Program-made: the position numbers and the translations under genes | Notes under the pieces: generated by a model | Seen by the model: the letters and a program-made list of their open reading frames with translations, nothing else | Databases searched by the model: none | What the model was told of the DNA's origin: nothing | Shown here: in pieces, positions 1 through 9,984 of the stretch | How positions within the stretch are numbered: position 1 is the first letter of the stretch | Layout: every line of letters begins with the position of its first letter | Assembly: GCA_021018815.1 (NCBI GenBank) | Contig: JAITYX010000026.1 | Span: 6,882,001 to 6,946,000, forward strand | Direction of reading: 5' to 3' | DNA length: 64,000 bases | From: Talinum fruticosum | Lineage: Eukaryota; Streptophyta; Magnoliopsida; Caryophyllales; Talinaceae

Positions 1-721
1 CAACTACAAAATGAAGCTGCAATGAAGCCGCAGATTGGTGCATGATACATAGGAGGTTGTTTCCTAAAAGGAAGGCCTTGTTAAACCATACTTCTCATTC
101 AAGGTGTACACAACACCTAAAGAAAAACAAGGTTTCTTGTTTAATCCTAAAACAGCTTATTAGAACAGGGGTTAATATAATAAATCAATGTCAACACCTT
201 TTTGTCAGTCTATAAAAGTGAAAGATCTTGAAATCCCTCAGCTGCTGATAAATGAAAACTAAACCATGAAACAAGAAGGAGCAACCAAGATTTATATTAA
301 TAGACGCCAAGGGATGTCACTCATGCACAGAAATACAAAAAGGAAATTAACAAACTAACTGTAACCCCAGCCACCCCAACCCAAAAGAAAAGGAAAATGA
401 ATAGAACATTCAGTAAAACTTCTACCTAATTTCAATAAAGTTGATTTAGCATTTGCTCAAATGTCAAAAATATGAAGGTGATGCTAGTACTTTAGTGCAA
501 TACGTAACATTTATAATCCTGAATATTTGTCCCCAACCAAAGGGAGTTTTCTGATTCAGAAAGTACAAAAAGATACTTTGAGTCCTGATTCCTAATATAT
601 AAGTGTCCCCATATTTCAAGATATTGACACAAATCAATAGGAGTATTCGCAATGATAATGATACGGGGAATTATCATGACTCAAACATACAAATGAAACA
701 AATTAGACTATCCTCACAAAC
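1..721 (-). other. Presumed intron of the LIG1-like gene, no exon found
   Basis: Minus-strand sequence downstream of exon 4 is AT-rich with pyrimidine runs and stops in all frames. The next conserved ligase block, leading to the adenylation domain, is not visible here. Either a long intron continues past the left edge or the gene is truncated. Confidence 0.5.
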
Positions 722-2044
722 CTTTGACAACTCTGACTGAAAACTTCTAGGTGAAACAGAATGTTTTCCAGCATATGCAGCAGCACAGCCCAACGCTTCC
801 AATAGGGAAAGTTCAGAGACCCCGATTCGCAACTTATCCTTCAAGACAAATTAACCATTTTATGGCAGAGAGGAAGAACAAAATGAGCTAAAATCTGCAA
901 AGATCTCAAGAAATAACCTTTAAAAGCAAACGAATCAGATACTTGGGTTCACAATCACGACCAGCAACAAGAAGTGCCCTGACATGACCTGCTTTCTTCT
1001 GTTTGCTATTTTTGCCAGATTCCTACAGCGCCAAATGGACACAAAAGAAAGGAAAAGAAAGGACAGGTCAGCAAGAAACTGTCTCTAGGACTCTGGCAAC
1101 TGTTAAGGGAAGGACCAGCAACAAGAGGTGCCCTGACATGACCTGACTCGGCACTTCATGAATCTCACCTTTGCAATACGCTGAAATGTTTCTAGGACTT
1201 TGGCAACTGTCAAGGGTTGCGGCCTGCGAATCATGGTCTGAGATGAACGCCTTGCTTGTGCAACAAGCCCTAAATCTCCCAACTCCTAGGAATAAACAGT
1301 TTAAGTAAATGGGGAATATCAAAGGGCATGAAAGAAGACATTGAAATAAAGTAGAAATTCCCATAATGAAATAATTTTAATACAACGAAGTGCTGCAATA
1401 AGGGGATGTAAATATTGAAATATTACATCATATTGACGCTTAATCTCAGATTCTGTTGTGCCATATGCAACGGCCAATACGTTGATGAGGTAATTGGGGC
1501 CAATCCCTAAATCGGAACCACCCTCATGTAGAGGAGAAATTTGGTAGGCCGTTAGGCAAAGGACAGCAAGCAAATCGGAAGGGGCGGCACATTTCATCAC
1601 TGTCCATAACATATTAGCTGCTATTCGTATCTTCAAACTTGTCTTACTCTCACTAGAGATCATGTCATATGCCCGGCACAAGAAAAGGAAGGGAACCTTC
1701 TCACCAGCACCCCAACAGATAGCTAATTTTGGATCAAAATCTTCAGAAGGCGATTCCAATAGAGTTGCCTTGCTACTAATCTGATCGATACCCCCGTCAA
1801 AAGAGCCTGCAGCTTCTACTTTTGGACCAAAACCTTTAGAGGGCGATTGCAATAGAGTTGCCTTGCTATTATTTTGGTAGCTACCCCCGTCCACTTCCAA
1901 TTTTACCGCTTCCACTTTCACCATCATAGTTTTCTTAGGGACAGCAGAATCATCGCTTAAGGCTTTGCGTTTCATAGTCCCTTCCATCTTATCTTTCACT
2001 GCAGCTGCGCGGGATCCAGCCATGAGAGCATCAAAAGCAGACAT
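722..2044 (-). CDS. LIG1: DNA ligase I-like protein, 5' part (4 exons; continues beyond the left edge)
   Basis: ATP-dependent DNA ligase that would seal nicks in nuclear replication and repair. Exons (minus): 2044-1427, 1285-1169, 1022-918, 838-722. They give 206+39+35+39 codons, all junctions are phase 0 and no stop interrupts them. The start was chosen because MSAFDALMAGSRAAA matches the plant LIG1 N-terminus. A longer in-frame ATG at 2071 is unlikely because TGCTGCTTAG/G just before 2044 looks like a splice acceptor. Residues about 1-105 are Lys/Ser-rich linker. From EKVPFLFLCRAYDMIS onward the protein follows the DNA ligase N-terminal DNA-binding domain: SPLHEGGSDLGIG, ELGDLGLVAQARRSSQTM, ESGKNSK, DCEPKYLIRLL, DKLRIGVSELSLLEALG. 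The adenylation domain is not in the window, so I cannot tell an active ligase or paralog from a 5' fragment. The exons are divergent but clean, unlike the broken transposon frames around them. Donors after exons 3 and 4 (GTTATT, GTTTGT) are weak. Confidence 0.85.
1081..1146 (-). repeat. Intronic remnant of an exon 2-exon 3 tandem duplication
   Basis: Positions 1111-1145 nearly repeat part of exon 3 (958-991). Positions about 1081-1108 nearly repeat part of exon 2 (1189-1216). Read along the gene, the exon-3-like piece precedes the exon-2-like piece, inside the intron between the true exons 2 and 3. That swapped order is what remains when a tandem duplication of exon 2-3 loses its middle. Confidence 0.75.
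1728..1913 (-). repeat. In-frame 93-bp tandem duplication in LIG1-like exon 1
   Basis: The block around GCGATTCCAATAGAGTTGCC (1750) recurs at 1843 with one substitution, a 93-bp (31-codon) period. It gives SKATLLQSPSKGFGPK followed by SKATLLESPSEDFDPK in the linker before the ligase DNA-binding domain. The frame is kept. Confidence 0.8.
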
Positions 2045-2536
2045 CCTAAGCAGCAGGGTCACAATATACAATTAGATATTAGATACACAAAAAATAACAG
2101 AAAAAACTCCATCAATTTCCAGCAACAAACATCCACATGCATCTAATCACTCTTTAACCATGTGCATTGGTCCAAATTAAAACAAAATACCTCCAAATAT
2201 CAATTCGTAGATAAACAAGCATGAGAAAACCTGGACCACAAAATCAAACAATTAACGGCAAAAGAAAATATGTCGGAATCCTAAGCTCAATTAACTTATC
2301 CAACCTATAAGTTCAAATTGAAGAACAATGCAGCACTAGCACAGCCAAATTATTCAAATTTACCTTACCCAGATTCAAAAAGTTGAAATTAAACTAACCC
2401 CTGGGAAATCACCGATCCATCAAAAACCAAAGACTAACCACACCCCCAAACTCAAAACAAAACAAAAACCAAAGACTACCCTCTCCCCAAACTTAAATCC
2501 AAAAATTTAAAGACCAAACACAGAGAGGGGAGGGGA
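2045..2536 (-). promoter_or_regulatory. Probable 5' UTR intron and leader of the LIG1-like gene
   Basis: On the minus strand a GGTAAGG donor near 2368 and a TGCTGCTTAG acceptor at 2045 would frame a 5' leader intron ending just before the start codon. The upstream leader holds a short uORF (ATG GAT CGG TGA). The far end runs into low-complexity purine-rich sequence. No convincing TATA box was identified. Confidence 0.4.
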
Positions 2537-2679
2537 ACTTTAAAGTCCGATTAACTTGGAAAAATCGGATCGGTTTACGGTTAACCGTTATTTGAAAAAA
2601 TAAATTTGAAGTCATGCAAAATTAAATCCAAAAATTTGTTTCGAGGGGAGGCATGGTCTCCGAACGAGGTCGAGCCCAT

Positions 2680-2940
2680 TGTTGGGGCGAGTGATCGGTG
2701 TCATCTGCAGGAACTACAAGCATAGGATCAACTACTACAACACCTTCAAGGCTGGTGAGGGAGGCTATTTCTATGCCAAGCTAGAGAGCTATTCCATGAG
2801 GCACCGCCTTTTGGACCATCCCCTTCAAGCTTCGTCTTTGTGAAGTCGGTTTCTTCCCTGTTGAGGCGTGTGATGTTTTCACTAATGTCAACTATGGCAT
2901 CAATGGTGCCGCACTCAGTACGAGAAGAAGAAGATAATGA
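2680..2940. other. Unrecognised, possibly gene-derived fragment
   Basis: This block has more balanced base composition than its surroundings and long stop-free stretches on both strands. On plus there is a frame containing KAGEGGYFYAKLESYSMRH. On minus, about 65 codons contain GTIDAIVDISENITRLNREE. I recognise no family and cannot choose the coding strand. A captured host exon is the simplest guess. Confidence 0.3.
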
Positions 2941-2971
2941 CAAAGAATTACCGGGAGTAGGTAGAGCGCGA

Positions 2972-3316
2972 GCAAGAGAGTGAGAGGAGCGTCGCCGGGC
3001 CGTGATCGCCGGTAGGTCGCCGGTTGCCGCGAACGAGGACGAGAGGGGAGGCGAGAGGAGAGAGAGAGAGGAGGAGCGACAAGCGAGCGAGAGAACCGCA
3101 GCAAGAGAGTGAGAGGAGCGTTGCTGAGCCGGTAATCTTCGGTAGGTCGCCGGTTGCCGCGAGAACTAGGACGAGAGGGAGGCGAGAGGGACAGAGAGAG
3201 GAGGGGAGCGACAACCGAGCGAGAGAACCGCAGCAAGAGAGTGAGAGGAGCGTCGTCGGGCCGGTAACCGTCTGTAGTCGCCGCTAGGTCGCCGGTTGCC
3301 GCAAAACGAGGACACA
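2972..3316. repeat. GA-rich ~130-bp minisatellite, left block
   Basis: GCAAGAGAGTGAGAGGAGCG starts at 2972, 3101 and 3232, giving periods of 129 and 131 bp. Each unit also contains TAGGTCGCCGGTTGCCGC. The third unit stops after ACGAGGAC, and the array resumes at 4177 beyond an inserted element. Reading frames here are by-products of the repeat. Confidence 0.85.
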
Positions 3317-4176
3317 GGGTGTGTTCGGTAGTAGCTTTTGAAACAACGATTAGTGTTTTGAAAGATGTAAAACATTACTCATCTAAAAAGTGTTTGACAA
3401 AGTAATGTTTGACATAAATATTAGAGTTTTAGGTAGTGTTTTTGAAAAGTTATTCAAAGTAACGTTTTTAAAAACACTACTTTTAGGCCCTGTTCGATAA
3501 CATCTTTTTGAATAGCTTTTAGCGTTTTGACTAAGTTAAAACACTAATCAACCAAATATTAGCGTTCGGTAAGGTAGTGTTTTAATTAACGTTTGCGGTA
3601 ACTTTTAACGTTTCAAGTCTTGTTTACGAAAAGCTAAGAATATTAGTTTTTCACATTTGAAAGTAGCATTTTATATTTTTTTGACAAAAAATCCCTTCAT
3701 TAATTTATATTTAATAAATTATTTATATCCTTTTACGTCAATTTACAATAATCGGCTAACTCAACTGTTAAATTTACCGAACACATTTTATTCAACCGCT
3801 CAATTGAACAGACTATCCGCTAACAATTAAAATTTAGCAGTTATCGACTACCTAAATAGGTATCAGCTACACAAACAGACTATCTCGCTACTCAAACAGA
3901 CTCATTTTGCCGAACAGGGCCCTAGTATTTGCACATAATTTCCAAAATTCTCCTTTTTATTTTCATAATTTTTTTATTAATTATGTCTTTTAAATCATTT
4001 TATACAAATCGCTACTTAAACGAGTTATTATTACCGAACACACTTATCTCAAATCACTAATAAAACATCTAACCGAGTAATCACTAGTCAATAACATCTA
4101 ATCGCTAATAAAACAACTAACGAGTTACTAAAACAGGTAACCACTATTAAAAATTTTAATTTTACCGAACACGCCC
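3317..4176. mobile_element. MITE-like DNA transposon (outer) with 14-bp terminal inverted repeats
   Basis: The left end GGGTGTGTTCGGTA and right end TACCGAACACGCCC are inverted repeats with one mismatch. No coding capacity. It splits the GA minisatellite. The GGNNNTGTTCGG form resembles Tourist-like (PIF/Harbinger) MITEs, but I see no clean target-site duplication, so the superfamily is uncertain. It hosts a second MITE at 3486-3921. Confidence 0.65.
3486..3921. mobile_element. MITE-like DNA transposon (inner), nested
   Basis: Left GGCCCTGTTCG and right CGAACAGGGCC are perfect 11-bp inverted repeats flanked by TTA and CTA, close to the TWA target of Tourist-like elements. The interior is AT-rich with repeated short words (ACAGACTATC) and is non-coding. 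It lies inside the outer element and so inserted later. Confidence 0.65.
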
Positions 4177-4275
4177 GAGAGGGGAGGCGAGAGGAGAGAG
4201 AGGAGGGCAGTGGCCACTTGTGCGAGAAAACCACAATAAGAGAGCGAGAGGAGCAGCGCACGAGGGTTTCAATTT
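4177..4275. repeat. GA-rich minisatellite, right block
   Basis: GAGAGGGGAGGCGAGAGGAG continues the unit interrupted at 3316, followed by a degenerate AATAAGAGAGCGAGAGGAGC. The two blocks were one array before the intervening element inserted. Confidence 0.7.
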
Positions 4276-4603
4276 TCAAGCGTTTTATATTTTTTCTAAA
4301 AATCGGTTGGTTAACCAAAAATTTTCAAATTGCGAACCGTATCCGAACCGTGAACCGAAAAAAATTCAATTCGGATTTTTCTAAATAAATTGATCGAGTT
4401 AACCGCTTTTTGTATCAATTTTTCAATTTTTCGGATCAATTTTTCGATTTTGATTTTTTCGCACACCCTGCTCCCCTCCCTTCTCTGTGTATCTCTCGCT
4501 CTCTCCTCCCCCTTTCCTGTCTTTTTGTATATCTTTTTTATTTTTAAATCAAAATAAAAAATTAATTATTATTATTATAAACAGAAAATTAATTATTATA
4601 TTG

Positions 4604-5321
4604 TAGATAATTTTTAAAATTTTTAATAATAAATTATTTTATATTTTAAATTTTATTTTTGTTACTAAAAATTTTTCCCTACCATTATGTCTTTGTCTTA
4701 TTATAAATGAATTAACTTATTTTTCGGACAAAAAAATATTATATTTATTTTTTGATCTAATTTTAAATAAAATTTAAATTTTAAGTTCATTATTATGAAA
4801 TTTAAAATTTTTACTTTTAGTTTTATCTTATTTTTTAATTAAAATTATTTTAACTGAAAAAATATAAAAATATTATTTAAATACCAAACCTTAATTACTC
4901 AACTTAAAATATTAAATTAATAAACTTTAATATAAACAGTCATATGTGTGTAACCATGATTTTATCCCAGGATGAATTTCTATGTTATTTAGGGTAATTG
5001 TTTATGCTTAATTTTATTAATTTAATATTTCGAGTTCAATAATTAAGGTTTTGAATTTAGCAAAAATATTTTTATATTTTTTAAGACAAAATAATTTAAA
5101 TTAAAATAAAAAAAACTAAAATTTTATAATAATGAATTAAAATTTTAATTTTAATTAAAATAAAATCATAAAAATAAATTTTTTTTTGTGTGAAAATAAG
5201 TTAATTTATTTATAATAAGAGAAGTGTATAATGGTATTAAAATAAAAAGAAATGAATAACAAGAGTAAAATTTAAAATGTGAAATTATTTCTTCATTAAA
5301 AAACTTTTTAAAAATTATCTA
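4604..5321. repeat. 718-bp long inverted repeat (potential hairpin, foldback MITE-like)
   Basis: Left arm about 4604-4944 and right arm about 4992-5321 are imperfect reverse complements separated by about 45 bp. Ends are TAGATAATTTTTAAAA and its complement near 5305-5321. Inner anchors include ACCTTAATTACTCAA (about 4888) against the complement of TTCAATAATTAAGGT (about 5035). Very AT-rich and non-coding. A transcript across it would fold into a long stem, a typical small-RNA source. Confidence 0.75.
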
Positions 5322-6264
5322 ATAACATAAATACAAAGGTTTAAGAGGAAGAGAGTAAACCTCGATAATCGTCCACAAGCCGGATGAGGGCATATAATTG
5401 ACGTGGGCATTCTCTATATTGGTACATTACATGCTCGAACGCAAAATTCTTATTAAACACAAGTTCTTTATTTTATCTAAATCCACCAAGTTGACTAAAT
5501 AGTGGATGTGGATTTTGGAGCGTTGATCGAAAAGATGGACATACTCAACACAAGAGCAAGAACAATCCTAGCTTGTTGTTATAGATAATGTCGAGCCTAC
5601 AACTCCTCATCGATAAAGCGAAACGGAGAATCAATTATTTAAGGAAATTGGATCGAAGAAATTAAAGAGCAATAGGTAAAAAAGGTGATACAAATTTCGG
5701 CCGTAGGGTCATCCAAAAATCCAAACCCGTAATGATGGGTAAAGTCTAAAGAAGTAATGGTTATTTTTATACTCAAATTTCATATGCATAGCCCAAGGTT
5801 CGACGACAGCCCCCACAAGCGTAGCGGATCGCGTGTTCACCTCAGCAAGCAAGTTGCGAGCATAGGGCCCATCGGTCTTGTCTTCACCGATCAACTTTGC
5901 GGTTTATTTTGATCGAATTATTCAGGAAGAAAACTGGACTTTTCGTACATTTGATTATCGATTGACAAAAGCTATTAGCCGCAGACAAAATTATTTAGCC
6001 AAACTTCGGATCATGAAATGATCAAGTTTAAGCATACAACCGAGCTTCGGAACTTTCATTAAGCCAAGCTCAAGAACCTCACAATTGGATTTTAAACTAT
6101 GTACTGCAAGTCAAATCCAAGCCCCTTATCGAAGCTCAGGTCACAAGATGACCTATTCTAAACACCTTAATTCTTACGAAAATGGATTGACATCCGAAGC
6201 GACATCGACTAAATAGATAAGTAACCTATAGCATCTACTTTGACCTTCATATTTTAGACTCGAT
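5322..6264. other. No gene; probably decayed LTR-element 3' untranslated region
   Basis: No reading frame of substance. Two short dyads, GGATCATGAAATGATC (near 6005) and GGTCACAAGATGACC (near 6139), follow related GAAGCTC/TTCGG words. It runs into a purine tract at 6265, consistent with the 3' end of an old retroelement. No coding domain is recognisable. Confidence 0.3.
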
Positions 6265-7750
6265 TAAAGTGGGGGCTAACTGTACATCCTTCTCTTTTTT
6301 ATTTATTTTATTTATTTCGACTACCCGATAATGAAAACCCAGCCTCATTTGCATGCTCGAGTCGAGATCGGACTAAAGTAGAGTGACAAAAATCCATTTT
6401 AGCCCACAAAAAACCAACTAACTTCAAAAACACAACCCAAAGTGCATTTCCTTGGGCTGTACTCAGCTCGTAATCATTTTTTCTTAGAGGTCCTACCAGA
6501 TTCGGACTCCCAACCCTATCCCCAAATCAACGCTAACTCCCTAGCCTGCAAAAACGTGGCATTTTATCTCTTTTTAGCATTCAAGCCTAACATGCTTTCC
6601 CAAACCACAGATTTGATCATTTATGGTCCGGTCTTGGGCCCCAGTGGTTCTTCGAACGCTGTCGTTTTGACTGGTTCAGCTCTCCAAATTTTTCTTTATC
6701 CATTTCTAGAATTTCTGGATTGATTTGTCTACTTAGCAGTTGGTTGGGAGAAATTTAGATTTTTCTAAACCTAAATTTTTTCGATAAATAGAATGTTCTC
6801 CCCCCAATTTCACACGCCGGTTTCAGCTATATTTTGCCTACTTTATGCTCGAAACTCTCTCCTATTCTTTTTCCCTCTATTCTCCCTTACACTCTAAACT
6901 TTCCCTTCTAAAAGCCACATTAAAGCCTTCATTTTGCCTCTTTTTCTCACTCCCAATCTACCATCACTTTGTCGAAATACGGTTAAGATCCAAGCCTAGC
7001 AACTGGGTGTTTAAATTACATCATTTATCGTTTTTATACTTAAATTAGGTTATTTCTCGCTTTCCGTATTGTGGTTTAAAAATGTAATCACATTATTTTC
7101 CACCCAGCAGATGTAATTTTATTTATTGCTTTCTTTATCGCTTTCCTTTATTTTCCTTTCTTTAATTGCTTTATTTATCGCTTTATATCATGTTTTAATT
7201 GCATTTAATTTCGTCTCCCGCACGTTGATCGCTTATTTCTTTTAATACAATTTTAATTCACTTATTCAATTAGTAGAGGTCGTCTTTATGGCAAAATGAA
7301 TAGTATCCTTCTTGATTTCATACTTTCGGCCCCGAACACCGAATTATTAGTTTAATGTCAATGAAGTTCTTTTTAAAGCTTTTCCTTTTTTTGAGTTTTT
7401 GTCCGTGTTGGTTGTCCCTTTGGTAAACTAAAATTAGGAAAGTGGTTTTTCATTTTTGTTAGTTTTTCTTTGAAATTTGTGACTCATCCTTTTAATCTTT
7501 CTAATTCTTACACTACATCTCGGTGTTTTTTTTTTTTACAAAATTTGGTAAAAAATTAGGAAATAACCGACTATTCAAACTATTTGACCAAAGCGCCTCG
7601 ACAGTCTAGGCCGGATGCCTGGCACCGGTCGGTAGTTCTAGAGGGGCGGTTCCCGGTCCATCGACTAGGTTGAGCTCCTGGCCCGGGCGGTTCGGCTATT
7701 TGACCCAATTGAGTTTTGTAGTTATGTTCCTGTTTTGATATTTCTATTTA
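6265..7750 (+). mobile_element. Putative decayed LTR with polypurine tract (unknown family)
   Basis: AAAGTGGGGGCTA at 6265-6277 looks like a polypurine tract, followed by a possible LTR start TGTACATCC at 6281. Pyrimidine-rich leader-like sequence begins near 6780. A GC-rich patch is at 7600-7690. I find neither a second copy nor a clear right end, so the right boundary is nominal. Confidence 0.3.
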
Positions 7751-8440
7751 AAAATGTCTTGCGAGAATTCTAAAACTACTTTTGAAAATGAAACGATTTC
7801 TAAAATTATTAATCAACCCTTTATAAAATCAAAAACGGTATTCATTTTGATGAACACACCTCGCATGAAATCGACATTCATAGGGAAGCTCAACTCGTTT
7901 ATTTGGTCGTCGTTTCAACAAATCCACACCTGTTTGAAATTAAAAGTAACAATAATGGAATTAAATAATTACAATAAAAAAATGATAAAAAGGGATCGCA
8001 ATTGCATGCTATATAAGTTAAAGCAAAAGTGGAGCAGTTTTGCTAATAAAAACCGATGCGGTTTTTCTATGAAAAAAACAAAATGAATTACACCCGATAA
8101 TATATGATGCTACATGACGCTTACTTTATCTAGGGAGCATGAGCTCCTGAGAGCACATGATAAATTGTTATTTTGTTTAGCTTTAGCTTCCAAATATCTA
8201 AAGCTAATAGTTATTTCCTACGGCTAAAAGAATAGAGTATGAATTATATATTTTAGACATTGGGGGCATATAAATGAAAAAAATCACCTTTGAGTATTCA
8301 CAAAACATATCCCCATCATCTAGATTCGATTATGATGCAATAGTGCTCTATATTTTTGGGTTCATTGGATTACTTGTGATGTATTTTGTGTGATTAAAAA
8401 GTTTTTCATTTGTCAAATATTACAGGGATAAATAAATATA
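7751..8440. other. AT-rich intergenic sequence, nothing recognised
   Basis: A 110-codon Lys/Ile/Asn-rich frame at 7754-8086 is explained by composition. No motif, splice structure or homologue is recognised. Confidence 0.4.
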
Positions 8441-9984
8441 TTTAGATTAGGATGATTTAAAGGAAAGATTGCAGTTTCGAGACAATGTGCGGATTTTAGC
8501 AAGTATAAATAAAATAAAAGATTTAGAAAAAATAGAACGACGAAACTAGAAAGAAAAAAACAAACTAGAAATATTTAAAGCGAGAACATTAAAAAAGAAG
8601 TGAAAAAAAATCATTCGCAATAAGACATATATCCTATTCATAAACAATGCACAACAGATTGAAACCTAACTCTTCATGAACGATGAAAGCCTACATCCAC
8701 GAGAGCACATGTGATATTCAAATTAAAAAAGATTAAACAAAGAAGTTTGATTTATATATGTGATTTATTACTAAATAACGTAAATTGAAGATTGATTATA
8801 AATTACATATTGTGTTAATTAGCCTATATATTTGTATTTATTTACAAGTTGGCTAGTTGATGGCCATTCGTTGGGAATAATATTAGGAGTAAGTTTAGAA
8901 AATATTTATTTGGCTTGCTATTTGTTTGGAATAAATAAATCTCATAGCATGATTACCAACCTGAAGTCTAAACATAAAAAGCTACTTCTTCCTTCCTTAA
9001 TATTTAGGTCAAAAATCTGATTGCTTATTCCACTCTTCTTTACTTACTGTATATTACCTTCCTTCTCTTCCCTACTCGTATATTACTTTCCAAACCAAAA
9101 TGAATTTTGTAGGTGTGCTTGTGGACCTACTCTGAATGCTTAGGGCTTTATGAAATTGATGCATGCATGTGTTTCTAGAATATATATATATATATATAAA
9201 GGAAGATGCGTAGAAACATGATAATCACCATCTACTTAGTTGGAATTCTCATTTTATTGTTATAAATTTGTGCATGAACATAGAGTGTATCAAACATATT
9301 TAAATCTTGCGGAATCATGACTTTCTTGATGTTTAAAGTGCGCTAATGATATATACATTTAGTGTATTACTTTTACGGATGCGTATCGGAAATGTTAATA
9401 TGAGTTGCCAAATTTTTGTTTGAAAATTATTTGCCTTAACTCGTATATTTTAATGAGTTTTTTTGACCTAAATACAAGACGTAGGAGGTTGTAAATTTTT
9501 TAAAACAAACCTCCCATACAGATCACTCACGAAAGATAAAATGCAAAAGATAAAAAAGAAGTGTTTTAGAGCTATTGCCAGCCACCACGGTCCTGCCATG
9601 GGCGTGGGGCAGCCTGTAATGGCTAGCAAAAGCTGGAAACCTAGAAAACCACCACCACGGATGACCCCACTGGCTAAATAACTACTAAAGCTAAATAAAA
9701 CTCATATGACAATATTAATCCATTATAGGAAATGAACGCTAAACAAGTAACACTACTAATAATTATTGAAGTGAAACTAGAAAATCAACCCTAAACAATA
9801 GTATTAGATGATAACCAACTGACTACATCACACACATGACGTCGTCGAAGGAATAACTCCTAAATACAACCTATAAACAATACTTAATGATGGCAGTAAA
9901 GTGGCTACGTCACACACACAAACAACAAACTAGAAGAAGTGAAACTATTAGAGGATTAAGAGGTGAATAACAAGCCATCCTAGT

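Larger units (their letters stand above)
2518..4490. repeat. Possible composite element bounded by short inverted repeats
   Basis: About 19 bp at 2518-2536 (ACACAGAGAGGGGAGGGGA) matches the reverse complement of 4472-4490 with one mismatch. Just inside both ends are AT-rich blocks with GGTTAACC words (near 2580 and 4310). Between them lie an unidentified fragment, a GA minisatellite and nested MITEs. The termini are purine-rich, so chance similarity is possible. Confidence 0.35.

Noticed and set aside
2892..3287. Overlapping frames on both strands at 2.9-3.3 kb
   Set aside because: They are translations of the GA-rich 130-bp minisatellite, whose unit length is not constant.
7754..8086. 110-codon Lys/Asn-rich frame
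   Set aside because: AT-rich composition, no motif, no duplicate, no splice or promoter context.
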